DNA of 64,000 bases from Nitrospira sp. GTDB lineage: Bacteria > Nitrospirota > Nitrospiria > Nitrospirales > Nitrospiraceae. Within the stretch, counting starts at the first letter, position 1. Every line of letters begins with the position of its first letter. Below, piece after piece: positions 19,011 through 26,432 of the stretch. A program made the position numbers and the translations under genes. Where the stretch lies: assembly GCA_018242765.1 (NCBI GenBank), contig JAFEBH010000002.1, forward strand, positions 558,001 to 622,000, written 5' to 3'. A model generated the notes under the pieces. It saw nothing but the letters and a program-made list of their open reading frames with translations. It was not told the DNA's origin and did no database searches.

Positions 19011-20435
19011 ATGACACAACTTCTTCTTCAAAAAATACGCTGCGAAGAAGCCGCGCTTCTCGATTGCATCGGCGATGGGGTAGTCACGATCGACCTCGAT
19101 ATGAAGATTCACTATATGAACCGGGCGATGCGGGAACTGCTGGGATACGAGGAGAGTCAGCCTGTAGAACACCCGCCTAGCTGTCATTTCCTAGTTCAGG
19201 GCTCTATCTGCTTGACTCAGGACTGCATCTTGGAACGTGCCATTCGTAACCGAGAAAAAGTCAGAAATTATGAAACAGTGATCCAAAACAAGGACGGTCG
19301 GAAGATTCCGGTGAGTCTGAACACGGATCTCCTCCGCGACGAGTGCGGCAATTTGGTAGGGATCGTTGAGACCTATCGCGATCTGAGTCAGATCAATGAG
19401 CTCAAGACAAAGCTCAAACAGCACACAGGCAGCAGGACAAGCGGCCCACTTGTGGCGCGAAGTAAAACACTGCAAGGGATTCTAGATCTGCTGCCACAGG
19501 TTGCCAACGCAAAAGCGACCGTACTGATCGAAGGAGAGAGCGGTACGGGAAAAGAATTGATTGCCAGAGAAATTCATCGGTTAAGTCCTCGGCGGGATCA
19601 GCCGTTCGTCGCAGTGACTTGTGCGGCGTTGGCAGAGGGTGTGTTGGAAAGTGAACTGTTTGGCCACGTGAAGGGCGCCTTCACCGGAGCGATCGCCGAC
19701 CGTTTGGGAAGATTCGAGATGGCTCACAGGGGAACTATCTTCCTGGACGAAATTGCCGACATCAGTCCTCTGGCCCAGGTCAAACTTTTGAGGGTGCTGC
19801 AAGAATCGGAATTTGAAAAAGTCGGCGGGAACAAGACCGTGAAAGTCGATGTGCGGGTGATCGCCGCGACGAACAAGAGTTTGGCAGCAGCGGTTGAAGG
19901 AGGGCATTTCCGGGATGACCTCTATTATCGATTACAGGTATTCCCGATTCGAATCCCCCCCCTCCGGGATCGTCAAGAGGATCTGCTGCCACTCATCGAA
20001 CATTCGATGGCACGACTCAATCTGACGATGGGCAAGAATGTCAGGCACATTGACAGCCCTGCTCTGAAACTGTTGGAGGTCCACCAATACCCTGGCAACG
20101 TCCGTGAGTTAGAAAATATCCTCGAACATGCCTTCATTCGATGCCCAGACCACACCATCCGATCAGAGCATCTCCCAGAATACTTATGCTCTGACCGATC
20201 TCAGCAGGAGCATTCTTCCAGGGAGCCCCAGACAGCGAGCGGGATCACGCTTGCCGCCCTTGAACAAGACGCGATCGTGCATGCGCTCAAGCAAACGAAC
20301 TGGGACTACAAGAAAACCTGCAAGATCCTTGGATTGAGTCGGTCAACCCTGCTCAGGCGAATCAAACACTACAAACTACTTCGCACGCCTGATTCAAAAC
20401 GATCCGATGCATTCCAAATTGACACTCGTAACTGA
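19011..20435 (+). CDS. Sigma-54-dependent transcriptional activator, PAS-AAA-HTH (no receiver)
   Basis: 474 residues. An N-terminal PAS domain (about 10-130) carries a Cys cluster (Cys58, Cys67, Cys72) of the kind seen in PAS sensors of activators not driven by phosphorylation. The AAA+ core has Walker A GESGTGKE (175-182), the sigma-54 contact loop GAFTGA (222-227), Walker B 'FLDEIAD' (244-250) and '[18 protein letters not shown]'. A Fis-type HTH ends the protein ('[20 protein letters not shown]'). Family knowledge: it binds an upstream enhancer and remodels sigma-54 polymerase. A sigma-54 promoter begins 128 bp after its stop, in front of the Fe-S island, so that island is the obvious target. 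Signal inferred to be redox or metal related because of the cysteines. Confidence 0.95.
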   Translation: MTQLLLQKIRCEEAALLDCIGDGVVTIDLDMKIHYMNRAMRELLGYEESQPVEHPPSCHFLVQGSICLTQDCILERAIRNREKVRNYETVIQNKDGRKIPVSLNTDLLRDECGNLVGIVETYRDLSQINELKTKLKQHTGSRTSGPLVARSKTLQGILDLLPQVANAKATVLIEGESGTGKELIAREIHRLSPRRDQPFVAVTCAALAEGVLESELFGHVKGAFTGAIADRLGRFEMAHRGTIFLDEIADISPLAQVKLLRVLQESEFEKVGGNKTVKVDVRVIAATNKSLAAAVEGGHFRDDLYYRLQVFPIRIPPLRDRQEDLLPLIEHSMARLNLTMGKNVRHIDSPALKLLEVHQYPGNVRELENILEHAFIRCPDHTIRSEHLPEYLCSDRSQQEHSSREPQTASGITLAALEQDAIVHALKQTNWDYKKTCKILGLSRSTLLRRIKHYKLLRTPDSKRSDAFQIDTRN

Positions 20436-20878
20436 TTGATTATACTTATTCGCCTTGCCTGCCAGCTTCATATTGAAACTGTCCCATCCGTTCCATCTCT
20501 CCTTCCAGAAATAAAACCCTCGCAAATCAACGGGTTCGGCATCCTGTTTGATTGAGTGTCGTTGGCACTCGATCTGCACAAGAAAGTGGTATCAGGCAGT
20601 TTATAGGTCTTCATCATTCTCAACAAAGAAGGGCGTACGTCTGTCCACAGAGGATTCGCTCTTGCCAGCCCTTCTCGACCTGCGGAAAGGATCTGATGCG
20701 GAAGTGAATGACAAGACGATCGTCTTTAATCGATTGGTTCATCTCGTCGATGAAGACGGGCTCATTCGGCTAGGCCTGAAACTGGTGGAACAGGTTGCCC
20801 ACGTGGAAGGTCGAATTCCTGTCGCATTCAGCAATGTCGCGCACACGTCTCTTAGAGTATCCAAAGGAGGACGGCACC
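20436..20878. other. Promoter and long leader in front of iscU
   Basis: Contains the sigma-54 element at 20563-20578. If transcription starts about 12 bases after it, the leader before the iscU ATG is near 290 bases. A plus-strand frame (20548 onward) covers the leader but has no ribosome site and no recognisable domain; a regulatory RNA or decayed gene is possible. Confidence 0.5.
20563..20578 (+). promoter_or_regulatory. Sigma-54 (-24/-12) promoter of the Fe-S island
   Basis: TGGCACTCGATCTGCA matches the consensus with a perfect -24 box, exact spacing and CTGCA at -12. It lies between the activator gene (ends 20435) and iscU (starts 20879), both on the plus strand. Confidence 0.8.
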
Positions 20879-21301
20879 ATGGCATACAGCGACAAGGTCG
20901 TGGATCATTTCACTCATCCCCGCAATATGGGGAGTTTTCCGAAAGAGGATCCCCAGGTCGGCACCGGCATGGTCGGAGCGCCGGAGTGCGGCGACGTGAT
21001 GAAGCTTCAGATTAAGGTCCAGGACGATACGATCGTCGACGCAAAGTTCAAGACGTTCGGCTGTGGATCCGCCATCGCGAGTTCAAGTTTGGCTACGGAA
21101 TGGCTGAAAGGGAAAACGCTCGCAGACGCGGCCAAGATCAGGAACACGGACATTGTGCAAGAGCTGAATCTGCCACCGGTCAAGATTCACTGCTCTGTTC
21201 TAGCAGAAGATGCCATCAAGGCCGCCTTAACGGATTTCCAACAGAAGCAGCATGCCGGTCTGACGGCAGTGGTGCAGCAGATAATGGTGGTGCAACCCTA
21301 A
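20879..21301 (+). CDS. iscU: IscU/NifU-N type Fe-S cluster scaffold protein
   Basis: 140 residues; the ATG at 20879 follows AAAGGAGG. It carries the three scaffold cysteines and the conserved aspartate: Cys37 and Asp39 in 'GAPECGDVMKL', Cys62 in 'FKTFGCGSAIASSS' and Cys105 in 'VKIHCSVLAEDAI'. The start 'MAYSDKVVDHFTHPRNMGSF' is standard for IscU. It assembles [2Fe-2S]/[4Fe-4S] clusters supplied with sulphur by a cysteine desulphurase, then hands them on; no desulphurase gene is in this window. The C-terminal extension of about 15 residues ('LTAVVQQIMVVQP') is slightly unusual. First gene after the sigma-54 promoter, hence probably an inducible second assembly set rather than the housekeeping one. 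Confidence 0.93.
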   Translation: MAYSDKVVDHFTHPRNMGSFPKEDPQVGTGMVGAPECGDVMKLQIKVQDDTIVDAKFKTFGCGSAIASSSLATEWLKGKTLADAAKIRNTDIVQELNLPPVKIHCSVLAEDAIKAALTDFQQKQHAGLTAVVQQIMVVQP

Positions 21302-21335
21302 CCATACCCATCATCGCGATCCGCGAGAGAACACC

Positions 21336-21552
21336 ATGAACTGTCCGCGTTGCAATGGGTGGGATGATAGAAGACGAATACCTCGATATCGAGGACTTGA
21401 TAGGTCAATGCCGACTGGTTGTCTGGCGCTGTTTGATCTGCGGCAAGGTCCTGGGCCCAGTAATTCTGAAACATCGGAGATCCACTCTACAACCGATGGT
21501 GGACCGAGCCAGACTTCCCTGCGTCGTTCACAATCTCTTCAAGGTTCATTGA
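21336..21552 (+). pseudogene. Small double-CxxC zinc-ribbon protein, broken by a frameshift
   Basis: The ATG at 21336 begins 'MNCPRCNG', the first CxxC knuckle. About eight codons later the coherent sequence continues in another frame ('MIEDEYLDIEDLIGQCRLVV' then 'WRCLICGKVLGPVI'), supplying the second CxxC. Together these match a small family 'CPRC...(I/V)EDE(Y/F)LD...WRCLxCG' that I know as hypothetical zinc-ribbon proteins. The shift lies in the G-rich stretch near 21357-21365 and equals one surplus base. Neither single frame alone is a sensible gene. It is either inactivated, read by frameshifting, or a sequencing error. It lies 34 bp after iscU in the Fe-S island. Confidence 0.65.
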
Positions 21553-21597
21553 ACGAGCCGAGGGATTCGCCGGTCGCAAAGACAAGGAACGTGTTGC

Positions 21598-21945
21598 ATG
21601 GCACTACTCATCACGGATGACTGTATTTCTTGCGGAGCCTATTTACCGGAGTGCCCCAACGAAGCCATTTTTGAGACACGTAGCGGTGCCGAAGCCAATG
21701 GTAACCACGTCGGCGATGGGCAAGGTGTCGGCGATAATATCTATGTGATCACTCACGAGCGCTGCACGGAGTGTGTCGGCCATTTCGACGAGCCGCAATG
21801 CGCGGCAGTATGCCCGGTTGACAACTGTTGTATTTCAGACCCGGCTTACCCTGAATCGAAAGCGGTTCTACTTGAACGAGCCACACGCCTCAATCCAGAC
21901 AAAAAGATCCACCCCAATAAGGTCTGGACCGGAGTTCGTGGATGA
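21598..21945 (+). CDS. 2x[4Fe-4S]-type ferredoxin with an incomplete first cluster motif
   Basis: 115 residues; ATG at 21598 behind AAGGAACGTGTTGC. The fold matches the nif/YfhL-type ferredoxins with an insertion between clusters and the 'CTECVGHFDEPQCAAVCPV' signature (Cys56, 59, 68, 72). The first motif should be CxxCxxCxxxCP but reads Cys9, Cys12, Tyr15, Cys19, so one ligand is missing and a [3Fe-4S] or no cluster is expected there. Extra cysteines at 77-78 follow the second motif. It transfers electrons in the cytoplasm; in this family often to cluster assembly or nitrogen/hydrogen metabolism. Partner enzyme not in the window, except the NuoI-like protein at 23003. Confidence 0.9.
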   Translation: MALLITDDCISCGAYLPECPNEAIFETRSGAEANGNHVGDGQGVGDNIYVITHERCTECVGHFDEPQCAAVCPVDNCCISDPAYPESKAVLLERATRLNPDKKIHPNKVWTGVRG

Positions 21946-21968
21946 ATATGTTTGAGCAGGGATGAGCC

Positions 21969-22373
21969 ATGGCTGAGGACGTGAGGGTTGCCGGCATGAG
22001 CGAAGTTCCCCCTGGCAGCGGACGTGCCGTAACCGTGTTTGCTGAGAAGTGTGTCTCGAGGAGCTGGAGTAAGACCGACGGCCTATTTGAACAGCGTTCT
22101 CGTGCTGTTACTAGTTATTTGGTCTTACTCATTATGGGAGAACTGGCACAACTCGTTCCATCAATCACATATGCGATCAATCAAGAGCGAACTAGCGAGG
22201 ACCGAATGATCACAGCCAAGGGCCAGTTCCTCCAGCTGACATGGACGGCGCTAACCTTCGTCCTTGTTCTTGGTGCACTCTCGATGATCTGGCCCAGCAT
22301 CATGGCCCTATTTGTCGGTCTATTTCTGCTGCTCCGATCTTGCCACGCCGAACAAAGCGCTGCGGTGCTGTGA
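21969..22373 (+). CDS. Hypothetical membrane protein with degenerate Rieske-like N-terminus
   Basis: 134 residues with ATG at 21969 (weak GGGATGAG upstream). The first 25 residues ('VRVAGMSEVPPGSGRAVTVF') read like the opening strand of Rieske ferredoxins such as nitrite-reductase small subunits, but the two CxH/CxxH ligand loops are absent. The rest contains two membrane segments (about 45-60 and 92-122). This looks like a Rieske gene whose cluster half was lost and replaced, or a decayed fusion; no family covers the full length to my knowledge. It is in the same orientation 23 bp after the ferredoxin gene. May be a pseudogene. Confidence 0.45.
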   Translation: MAEDVRVAGMSEVPPGSGRAVTVFAEKCVSRSWSKTDGLFEQRSRAVTSYLVLLIMGELAQLVPSITYAINQERTSEDRMITAKGQFLQLTWTALTFVLVLGALSMIWPSIMALFVGLFLLLRSCHAEQSAAVL

Positions 22374-22415
22374 TCGTCTTTGCCTCGTGATGCACGATTA
22401 CGAAAGGAGCTGACG

Positions 22416-22736
22416 ATGCTGACTATCTCATCAGATGCGGAATGCAAACTTCGTGAGTTCATCCAGCAAGAACCCGAGGCGATCGGATTACGCATCTATG
22501 TCCGCGGTGGGGGCTGTCACGGATACCAATATGGCATGGCGTTTGAGGCCAAGATCGCCGAGGACGACACAGTGATCGAAAGAGGAGACCTCAAGATCAT
22601 GTTGGATTCGCAAAGCGCTCCGCTCCTGAAAGGATCCGAAGTGAAATATCTGGACAACGTCCAAGGCTCCAGGTTCTCGATCAAGAACCCGCAGACCAAG
22701 ACGACCTGTGGATGCGGAAGTTCCTTTAGTGCCTAA
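22416..22736 (+). CDS. IscA/HesB-type Fe-S cluster carrier
   Basis: 106 residues from the ATG at 22416, preceded by AAAGGAGCTGACG; an upstream in-frame ATG at 22380 is unsupported. It has the A-type carrier cysteines: Cys34 in 'RGGGCHGYQYGM' and Cys98/Cys100 in 'TTCGCGSSFS'. The phrase 'LDSQSAPLLKGSEVKYLD' is typical for the family. It accepts clusters from the IscU scaffold and passes them to apoproteins, here presumably the ferredoxin and the NuoI-like protein. Appears intact, unlike several neighbours. Confidence 0.93.
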   Translation: MLTISSDAECKLREFIQQEPEAIGLRIYVRGGGCHGYQYGMAFEAKIAEDDTVIERGDLKIMLDSQSAPLLKGSEVKYLDNVQGSRFSIKNPQTKTTCGCGSSFSA

Positions 22737-22763
22737 GAAGTCTTTAAAAGAAGGGAGTGCGTG

Positions 22764-23000
22764 ATGATTCCGACCATCACCCTCCGTGAACTGAAGGACC
22801 GGCTCGACAAGGGAGACAAGCCGGTACTTCTCGATATGAAAGAGCCGTGGGAATACGCCCTCGTCAAACTTGATAGTTCACATCTCATCCCACTCGGCAC
22901 GCTCCCGCAGTCCGCCGCGAGGGTGGATCGAAACACAGAGATTGTGAGGTATTGCCACCGCAGCATATCCGATACAACTCTAGCACCAATAACGGTCTGA
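22764..23000 (+). pseudogene. Rhodanese-domain protein, truncated after the active-site loop
   Basis: 78 residues starting at ATG 22764 (or GTG 22761) behind AAGGGAGTGCGTG. The first part is a clean single-domain rhodanese: 'ITLRELKDRLDKGDKPVLLD', 'KEPWEYALVKLDSSHLIPLG', then 'EIVRYCHRS' with the catalytic cysteine. After that the family would continue for about 30 residues with a helix and the terminal strand; here nine unrelated residues lead to TGA two bases before the NuoI-like ATG. The 3' end appears deleted at the junction to the next gene. A sulphur-carrier role in cluster assembly fits the context, but the protein is probably not folded. Confidence 0.75.
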
Positions 23001-23002
23001 AC

Positions 23003-23599
23003 ATGTCCACGCCAACACCAGTAGCAATTCCCAAAGCACCTCGTAGAGCCAAGTCAACTTCGAAACTTGTCCAATGGCTGAAGACCATCACGCTTTACGA
23101 GATCGCAGTTGGGATGAAGACCACACTGATGCACCTCCTTCGTTATCATCCCATCACAATTCAATATCCCCACGAGAAGCGCACCTTACCGGACAACTAC
23201 CGAGGCATGTTGGGGTTACTCCGATACGACGATGGGACTGAGAAATGCATAGGCTGCGACCTCTGTGAAGCCGCCTGCCCCAGCCGCGTGATCTCGGTCA
23301 TCAGTGCGGAGGTGCCTGGAGAACCGATTAAGCGCTATGCCAAAGAGTATTCTATGGACATGACCCGCTGTCTCTTCTGCGGCATGTGCGTCCAAGCCTG
23401 CCCCGTCGACGCGTTGGCCATGACGCAGGAATTTGAATGGTCGACCTATGACAAGCGGGACCTCTTTCTTAACAAACAGCAGCTCCTCGCCATCGGCGAC
23501 CGTAATTTCTCAGTTCGAGAAAGACGGTTGGAGTTCCAGCATCCTAATGTAGCTTTCTTCAATGTTGCGCTTCAGGACAACCGTCCGAAAGAGTTCTAG
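23003..23599 (+). CDS. nuoI: NuoI-like 2x[4Fe-4S] subunit (complex I 23-kDa type)
   Basis: 198 residues from ATG 23003. It contains the two complete ferredoxin motifs 'CIGCDLCEAACPS' and 'CLFCGMCVQACPV' and the NuoI flanks 'KRTLPDNYRGMLGLLRYDDG' and 'ALAMTQEFEWSTYDKRDLF'. In complex I NuoI bridges the peripheral arm to the quinone site. No other nuo gene is near, so this is a stand-alone copy attached to an Fe-S island; it could be a ferredoxin-like adaptor or part of a dispersed complex I. No ribosome site is visible before the ATG because the rhodanese end abuts it, which fits a deletion having fused the two genes; expression could depend on translational coupling. Confidence 0.85.
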   Translation: MSTPTPVAIPKAPRRAKSTSKLVQWLKTITLYEIAVGMKTTLMHLLRYHPITIQYPHEKRTLPDNYRGMLGLLRYDDGTEKCIGCDLCEAACPSRVISVISAEVPGEPIKRYAKEYSMDMTRCLFCGMCVQACPVDALAMTQEFEWSTYDKRDLFLNKQQLLAIGDRNFSVRERRLEFQHPNVAFFNVALQDNRPKEF

Positions 23600-23630
23600 A
23601 GCATTGGACATATTTGCAGGTAATCCACCT

Positions 23631-23975
23631 ATGCACAGAAAGGTGATCTGGGGCAGCGAGTGGGACCAGCTGCTGGCGCATGATCACGAAGGTCTGCTGG
23701 TACGCCGAATGGATGAGGTCGTCGGCGGCTGGTATCAAAAGTACACCGTGGAAGGAGGCGCGTTTGCCCGTCAATATTTCTTCGGCTCCGATCCACGGCT
23801 GTTTCAATGGTGGCGTCCTATTCAGATGAGCAAATTCACAAACTGTTGCGCAGCAGCCACGACCTACGGAAAATGTATGCCGCTTACAAAGCTGCTGTCG
23901 AGCATCGTGGCGCCCCTCCGTAATCCTTGCCAAGATAGTGAAGAGCTACGGACTTGGCGAAGCTTGACGTCAGCC
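23631..23975 (+). pseudogene. Remnant of pyruvate dehydrogenase E1 (aceE type)
   Basis: Translation in two or three frames recovers consecutive aceE-like pieces. 'RKVIWGSEWDQLLAHD' and 'EVVGGWYQKYTVEGGAFARQ' are in the frame starting 23631. 'DEQIHKLLRSSHDLRKMYAA' then 'YKAAVEHRGAP' is one base shifted from about 23822. 'VILAKIVKSYGLGEA' is shifted again from about 23920. These belong in this order to the homodimeric E1 subunit. At least two frameshifts and both ends missing make it non-functional. It directly follows the NuoI-like gene. Confidence 0.7.
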
Positions 23976-24190
23976 GTAGACTTTGGCAATCCAGATTTTG
24001 TGCGCTATGCCGAAAGCTTCGTGGCGAGGTATACCGCGTCAAAGAGCCTTCGGATCTGCGTCCGATCCTGGAACAGGCACTACAGCACCACCGGGCGGTT
24101 GTGATTGATTGTCCTATCGACGACGATGAAAATCTTCGGCCCACGGAACGGCTGCAGTCTCTCAAATCTCCCTCAGGTGAACGTGATCGT
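23976..24190 (+). pseudogene. Remnant of an acetolactate-synthase-like ThDP enzyme (C-terminus)
   Basis: 'DFGNPDFVRYAESF' in one frame, followed after a shift near 24020 by 'YRVKEPSDLRPILEQALQHH' and 'AVVIDCPIDDDENLR', is the C-terminal part of acetolactate synthase/ThDP oxidase-type enzymes. It is joined without gap to the aceE remnant, so two different ThDP-enzyme genes have collapsed onto each other. Non-functional. Confidence 0.65.
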
Positions 24191-24519
24191 CGGCACAAAG
24201 CTGATCTGCGGTCCCCGTACATTGGAAGACGACGTACCTCACGAAACGTGATATTTACGTATATTTAACAGTATTAACGAACTGAATTCGCTCAGCCCAC
24301 GAGAGGCATCAATAATATTATCCTCCATGACAACCTGGTGTGTGTAATACAAGTTCCTGACACTTTCAGCGGGGCCTTTCCTTAGCGTGCGGTATCATCC
24401 CAAGTTTGTAGCGCCCCATTGTGGAGTTTCGGCGGCGGGGTCAATCCTGGCAACGTTTTCTGGCTCCATACCGGTCGGTCCCAGCGAGTCCTGACCTGAC
24501 CCTGAGGCAAGTCTCGGCG
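24191..24519. other. Intergenic stretch after the pseudogene debris
   Basis: About 330 bp between the ThDP-enzyme debris (plus) and the haem-protein remnant (minus). No supported gene, no sigma-54 element and no clear terminator. Confidence 0.45.
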
Positions 24520-25104
24520 CTACGGAACCGGAAATAAGATGATGATTCCTCCTATCACATCATAGAGCTGATAGTCCCGCTTCGGGCTCGTAGGATGGTT
24601 GTTGTGACACTGGACGCAAGCTTTCGTGACAGCCCAGTCCGCGTAGATCGCTTTGAAATATCTTTTGTCGCCTTGGACAATCATGCCGGTATAGGGTTTC
24701 TTTGGATCGTTCGCAACCGCCTCTAGACCTGCGCGTTCAAACTGATCGGCGGGTCTGTTTTTGTCATAGATAGGCCACAAACTCGCCAGCCTGAGGCGTA
24801 GTCCCAGATCGTACCATTGAACCTCCTGACTCGTCATTTGGAGCATCTGCGCCGGAAGAGGTACCGTCCCTCTTGCCTTTCATTCTTCGGAGGCTTCGGT
24901 GATCTCCAGATCCTGCAAGCATTCGACCACGTGGGTTGAATAAAGGATGCGTTCGGCTTGAATGATCGCATGGAGATATTCCGCCACGATCTCCGGAGGA
25001 ATGCCCGGCGGTTCCGCAGCCTGTGCGGGCATCCATTTGGTGACCGCAACCACGAGGACACAGAGCCCGATGAACTCTAGAGTCCCTTTACCTTTTTCAC
25101 GCAT
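24520..25104 (-). pseudogene. Tll0287-like (DUF3365) periplasmic c-type haem protein with in-frame TGA
   Basis: Start ATG at 25104 behind CGGAGGTGTACC. A signal peptide ('GTLEFIGLCVLVVAVTKWMP' then AQA) leads into 'PPEIVAEYLHAIIQAERILY'. After 74 codons the frame meets TGA at 24880-24882, where the family usually has tryptophan (TGG). The same frame then continues without shift through 'LPAQMLQMTSQEV', 'KKPYTGMIVQGDKRYFKAIY' and the haem-binding 'CVQCHNNHP' to a proper end. One point mutation (TGG to TGA) therefore separates the export signal from the haem motif. Function in the family: periplasmic sensor/redox haem domain. It belongs to the group of secreted redox genes 24520-27023. Confidence 0.8.
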
Positions 25105-25156
25105 GGTACACCTCCGGACCATAGCCACCCACGACCACGTCTTATCGGCATCGCTG

Positions 25157-25672
25157 CTATTTGGATGATGCCTCCACAATAAAGATTTCACCGCGCATCG
25201 AATCGTCAAGGAACTTCCCGTGAACATTGCACCAGAAATGGAACTGATCATAGCCGGCGTCCGGGACATCGAAGCGAAGAGCCACGCGTTCGTGCGGATC
25301 GACTCGAACTCCGGCAGCCGTCAAGGTGTAGACCATGGTCGCCTTGCCCGAAATCTGAAGATCTACTTTATGGAGCAACGGTGAGACAAACTCATGCGCT
25401 ACGTCGTCTTCATTGCGCAACAGAATTACGACATCGCTTTGGGGGGTCAGCGAAAATGTCGGTTGGCTCTTGTTTTGTTCAGCCCCTTTGAGGATGTGGA
25501 AGAACTTATCTTTCATGACAAGCACCACATCGGGCGCCTCCTCAAGTCCCTGTGCCAAGGTGGCCTTGGGGAATCCCCAGCCCAGCACTACCGCCAGGCT
25601 CATGAGCGTGACCACCGCGGGAGATAACGGCAATCGCGATAGCCTTCTTCCCACGTCTTCTTTTTCCTGCAT
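25157..25672 (-). CDS. Secreted cupredoxin-like copper protein
   Basis: 171 residues from the ATG at 25672 with an export signal (hydrophobic about 17-40, ending 'TLAQG'). The domain shows the cupredoxin ligand pattern: His in 'DDVAHEFVSPL', then Cys-x2-His in 'FWCNVHGKF' and Met in 'SMRGEIFI', as in plastocyanin/azurin type-1 copper sites. A paralogue with the same pattern is at 25852-26391. It precedes the interrupted haem-protein gene by about 50 bp on the same strand, suggesting a periplasmic electron-transfer pair. A hairpin (25805-25834) separates it from the paralogue. Confidence 0.82.
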   Translation of the reverse strand: MQEKEDVGRRLSRLPLSPAVVTLMSLAVVLGWGFPKATLAQGLEEAPDVVLVMKDKFFHILKGAEQNKSQPTFSLTPQSDVVILLRNEDDVAHEFVSPLLHKVDLQISGKATMVYTLTAAGVRVDPHERVALRFDVPDAGYDQFHFWCNVHGKFLDDSMRGEIFIVEASSK

Positions 25673-25804
25673 AGATGGTCCCACCGGAATCATTCTATTT
25701 CAGAAAGAGAGGCCTTCGTTGCCTATCACACGTCTTGTCACATGCTTATGGGATGAGGCCTGCCCCCGAAACATCTGGAGAGCGGAGCGGCAGTAGAAAA
25801 GGAC

Positions 25805-25834
25805 CGGGTCGTCCAAAATTTTTCGGACGACCCG
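25805..25834 (-). terminator. Perfect 10-bp-stem hairpin downstream of the second cupredoxin gene
   Basis: CGGGTCGTCC and GGACGACCCG are exact inverse complements separated by ten bases of A/T-rich loop. It lies 18 bp after the stop of the cupredoxin-like gene at 25852 (minus strand) and before the one at 25672. There is no T-tract outside the stem, so it may be a weak terminator, attenuator or mRNA stabiliser. Confidence 0.55.
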
Positions 25835-25851
25835 CGTGACCCGAATGACCA

Positions 25852-26391
25852 TCAGCCGCCGCCGATTTCTCCTTTTGTTTCGATGACCAGCATTTCACCG
25901 CGCATTTTGTCCCCATGCTCCTTGCCGTGAACGTTACAGTAGAAGATATCGTAGGCACTCTCTCTGGCGCCGTAGGCATCCGACTCAGGGATCGGAACCG
26001 TGAACTCAAGGGTCACATCCTGTCCTGGATCCAGCCGAACACCGGAGGCTCTCCCTGCCCTCACCATTGTGGCATTGCCCGAGATGTGGAACGGGATGTC
26101 CCGGAACATCGTAGAAACGAACTCGTGGGCCACATTGTCCCTGTTCCGGAGCCGGATCATGGCCGGCATCCCCGCCACCAGATCGAAGCCTCCGCTCCTG
26201 CCTCCTTTCGTGATCTCGAAGGCCTTCCCATCGATCCTGATTTCGACGTCGACTTCCTTCGATGCCACCGACTCCGGAGGTTTCACTTTGGCCCAGAACT
26301 CACGTACTTCCTGGACCGAAATCATGTTGGCGGCGGAGTAGGTGGGTGGGTGCAGCTGTTCGAACCGCTCCTTCGTGACAAGCAGCATCAT
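25852..26391 (-). CDS. Cupredoxin-like protein, paralogue without visible signal peptide
   Basis: 179 residues. The second half repeats the neighbour's pattern: 'DNVAHEFVSTMFRDIPFHIS', 'FYCNVHGKEHGDKMRGEM', giving His, Cys, His and Met ligands for type-1 copper. The first 45 residues ('PPTYSAANMISVQEVREFWA') are soluble and no export signal is seen. The start is doubtful: the ATGs at 26391/26388 have no SD, while an AAAGAGGA-ATG about 30 bases upstream is out of frame by one base across an A5 run. A shift or sequencing error there would give a better N-terminus. If it truly lacks a signal it would be a cytoplasmic copper protein, which would be odd. Confidence 0.75.
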   Translation of the reverse strand: MMLLVTKERFEQLHPPTYSAANMISVQEVREFWAKVKPPESVASKEVDVEIRIDGKAFEITKGGRSGGFDLVAGMPAMIRLRNRDNVAHEFVSTMFRDIPFHISGNATMVRAGRASGVRLDPGQDVTLEFTVPIPESDAYGARESAYDIFYCNVHGKEHGDKMRGEMLVIETKGEIGGG

Positions 26392-26432
26392 TTTTGGTTT
26401 GTTGGGTTACGGCCATTCCTCTTTGAACTGAG

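Noticed and set aside
20548..21015. Plus-strand frame covering the iscU leader
   Set aside because: Starts inside the sigma-54 promoter, runs out of frame into iscU and shows no domain; probably leader sequence.
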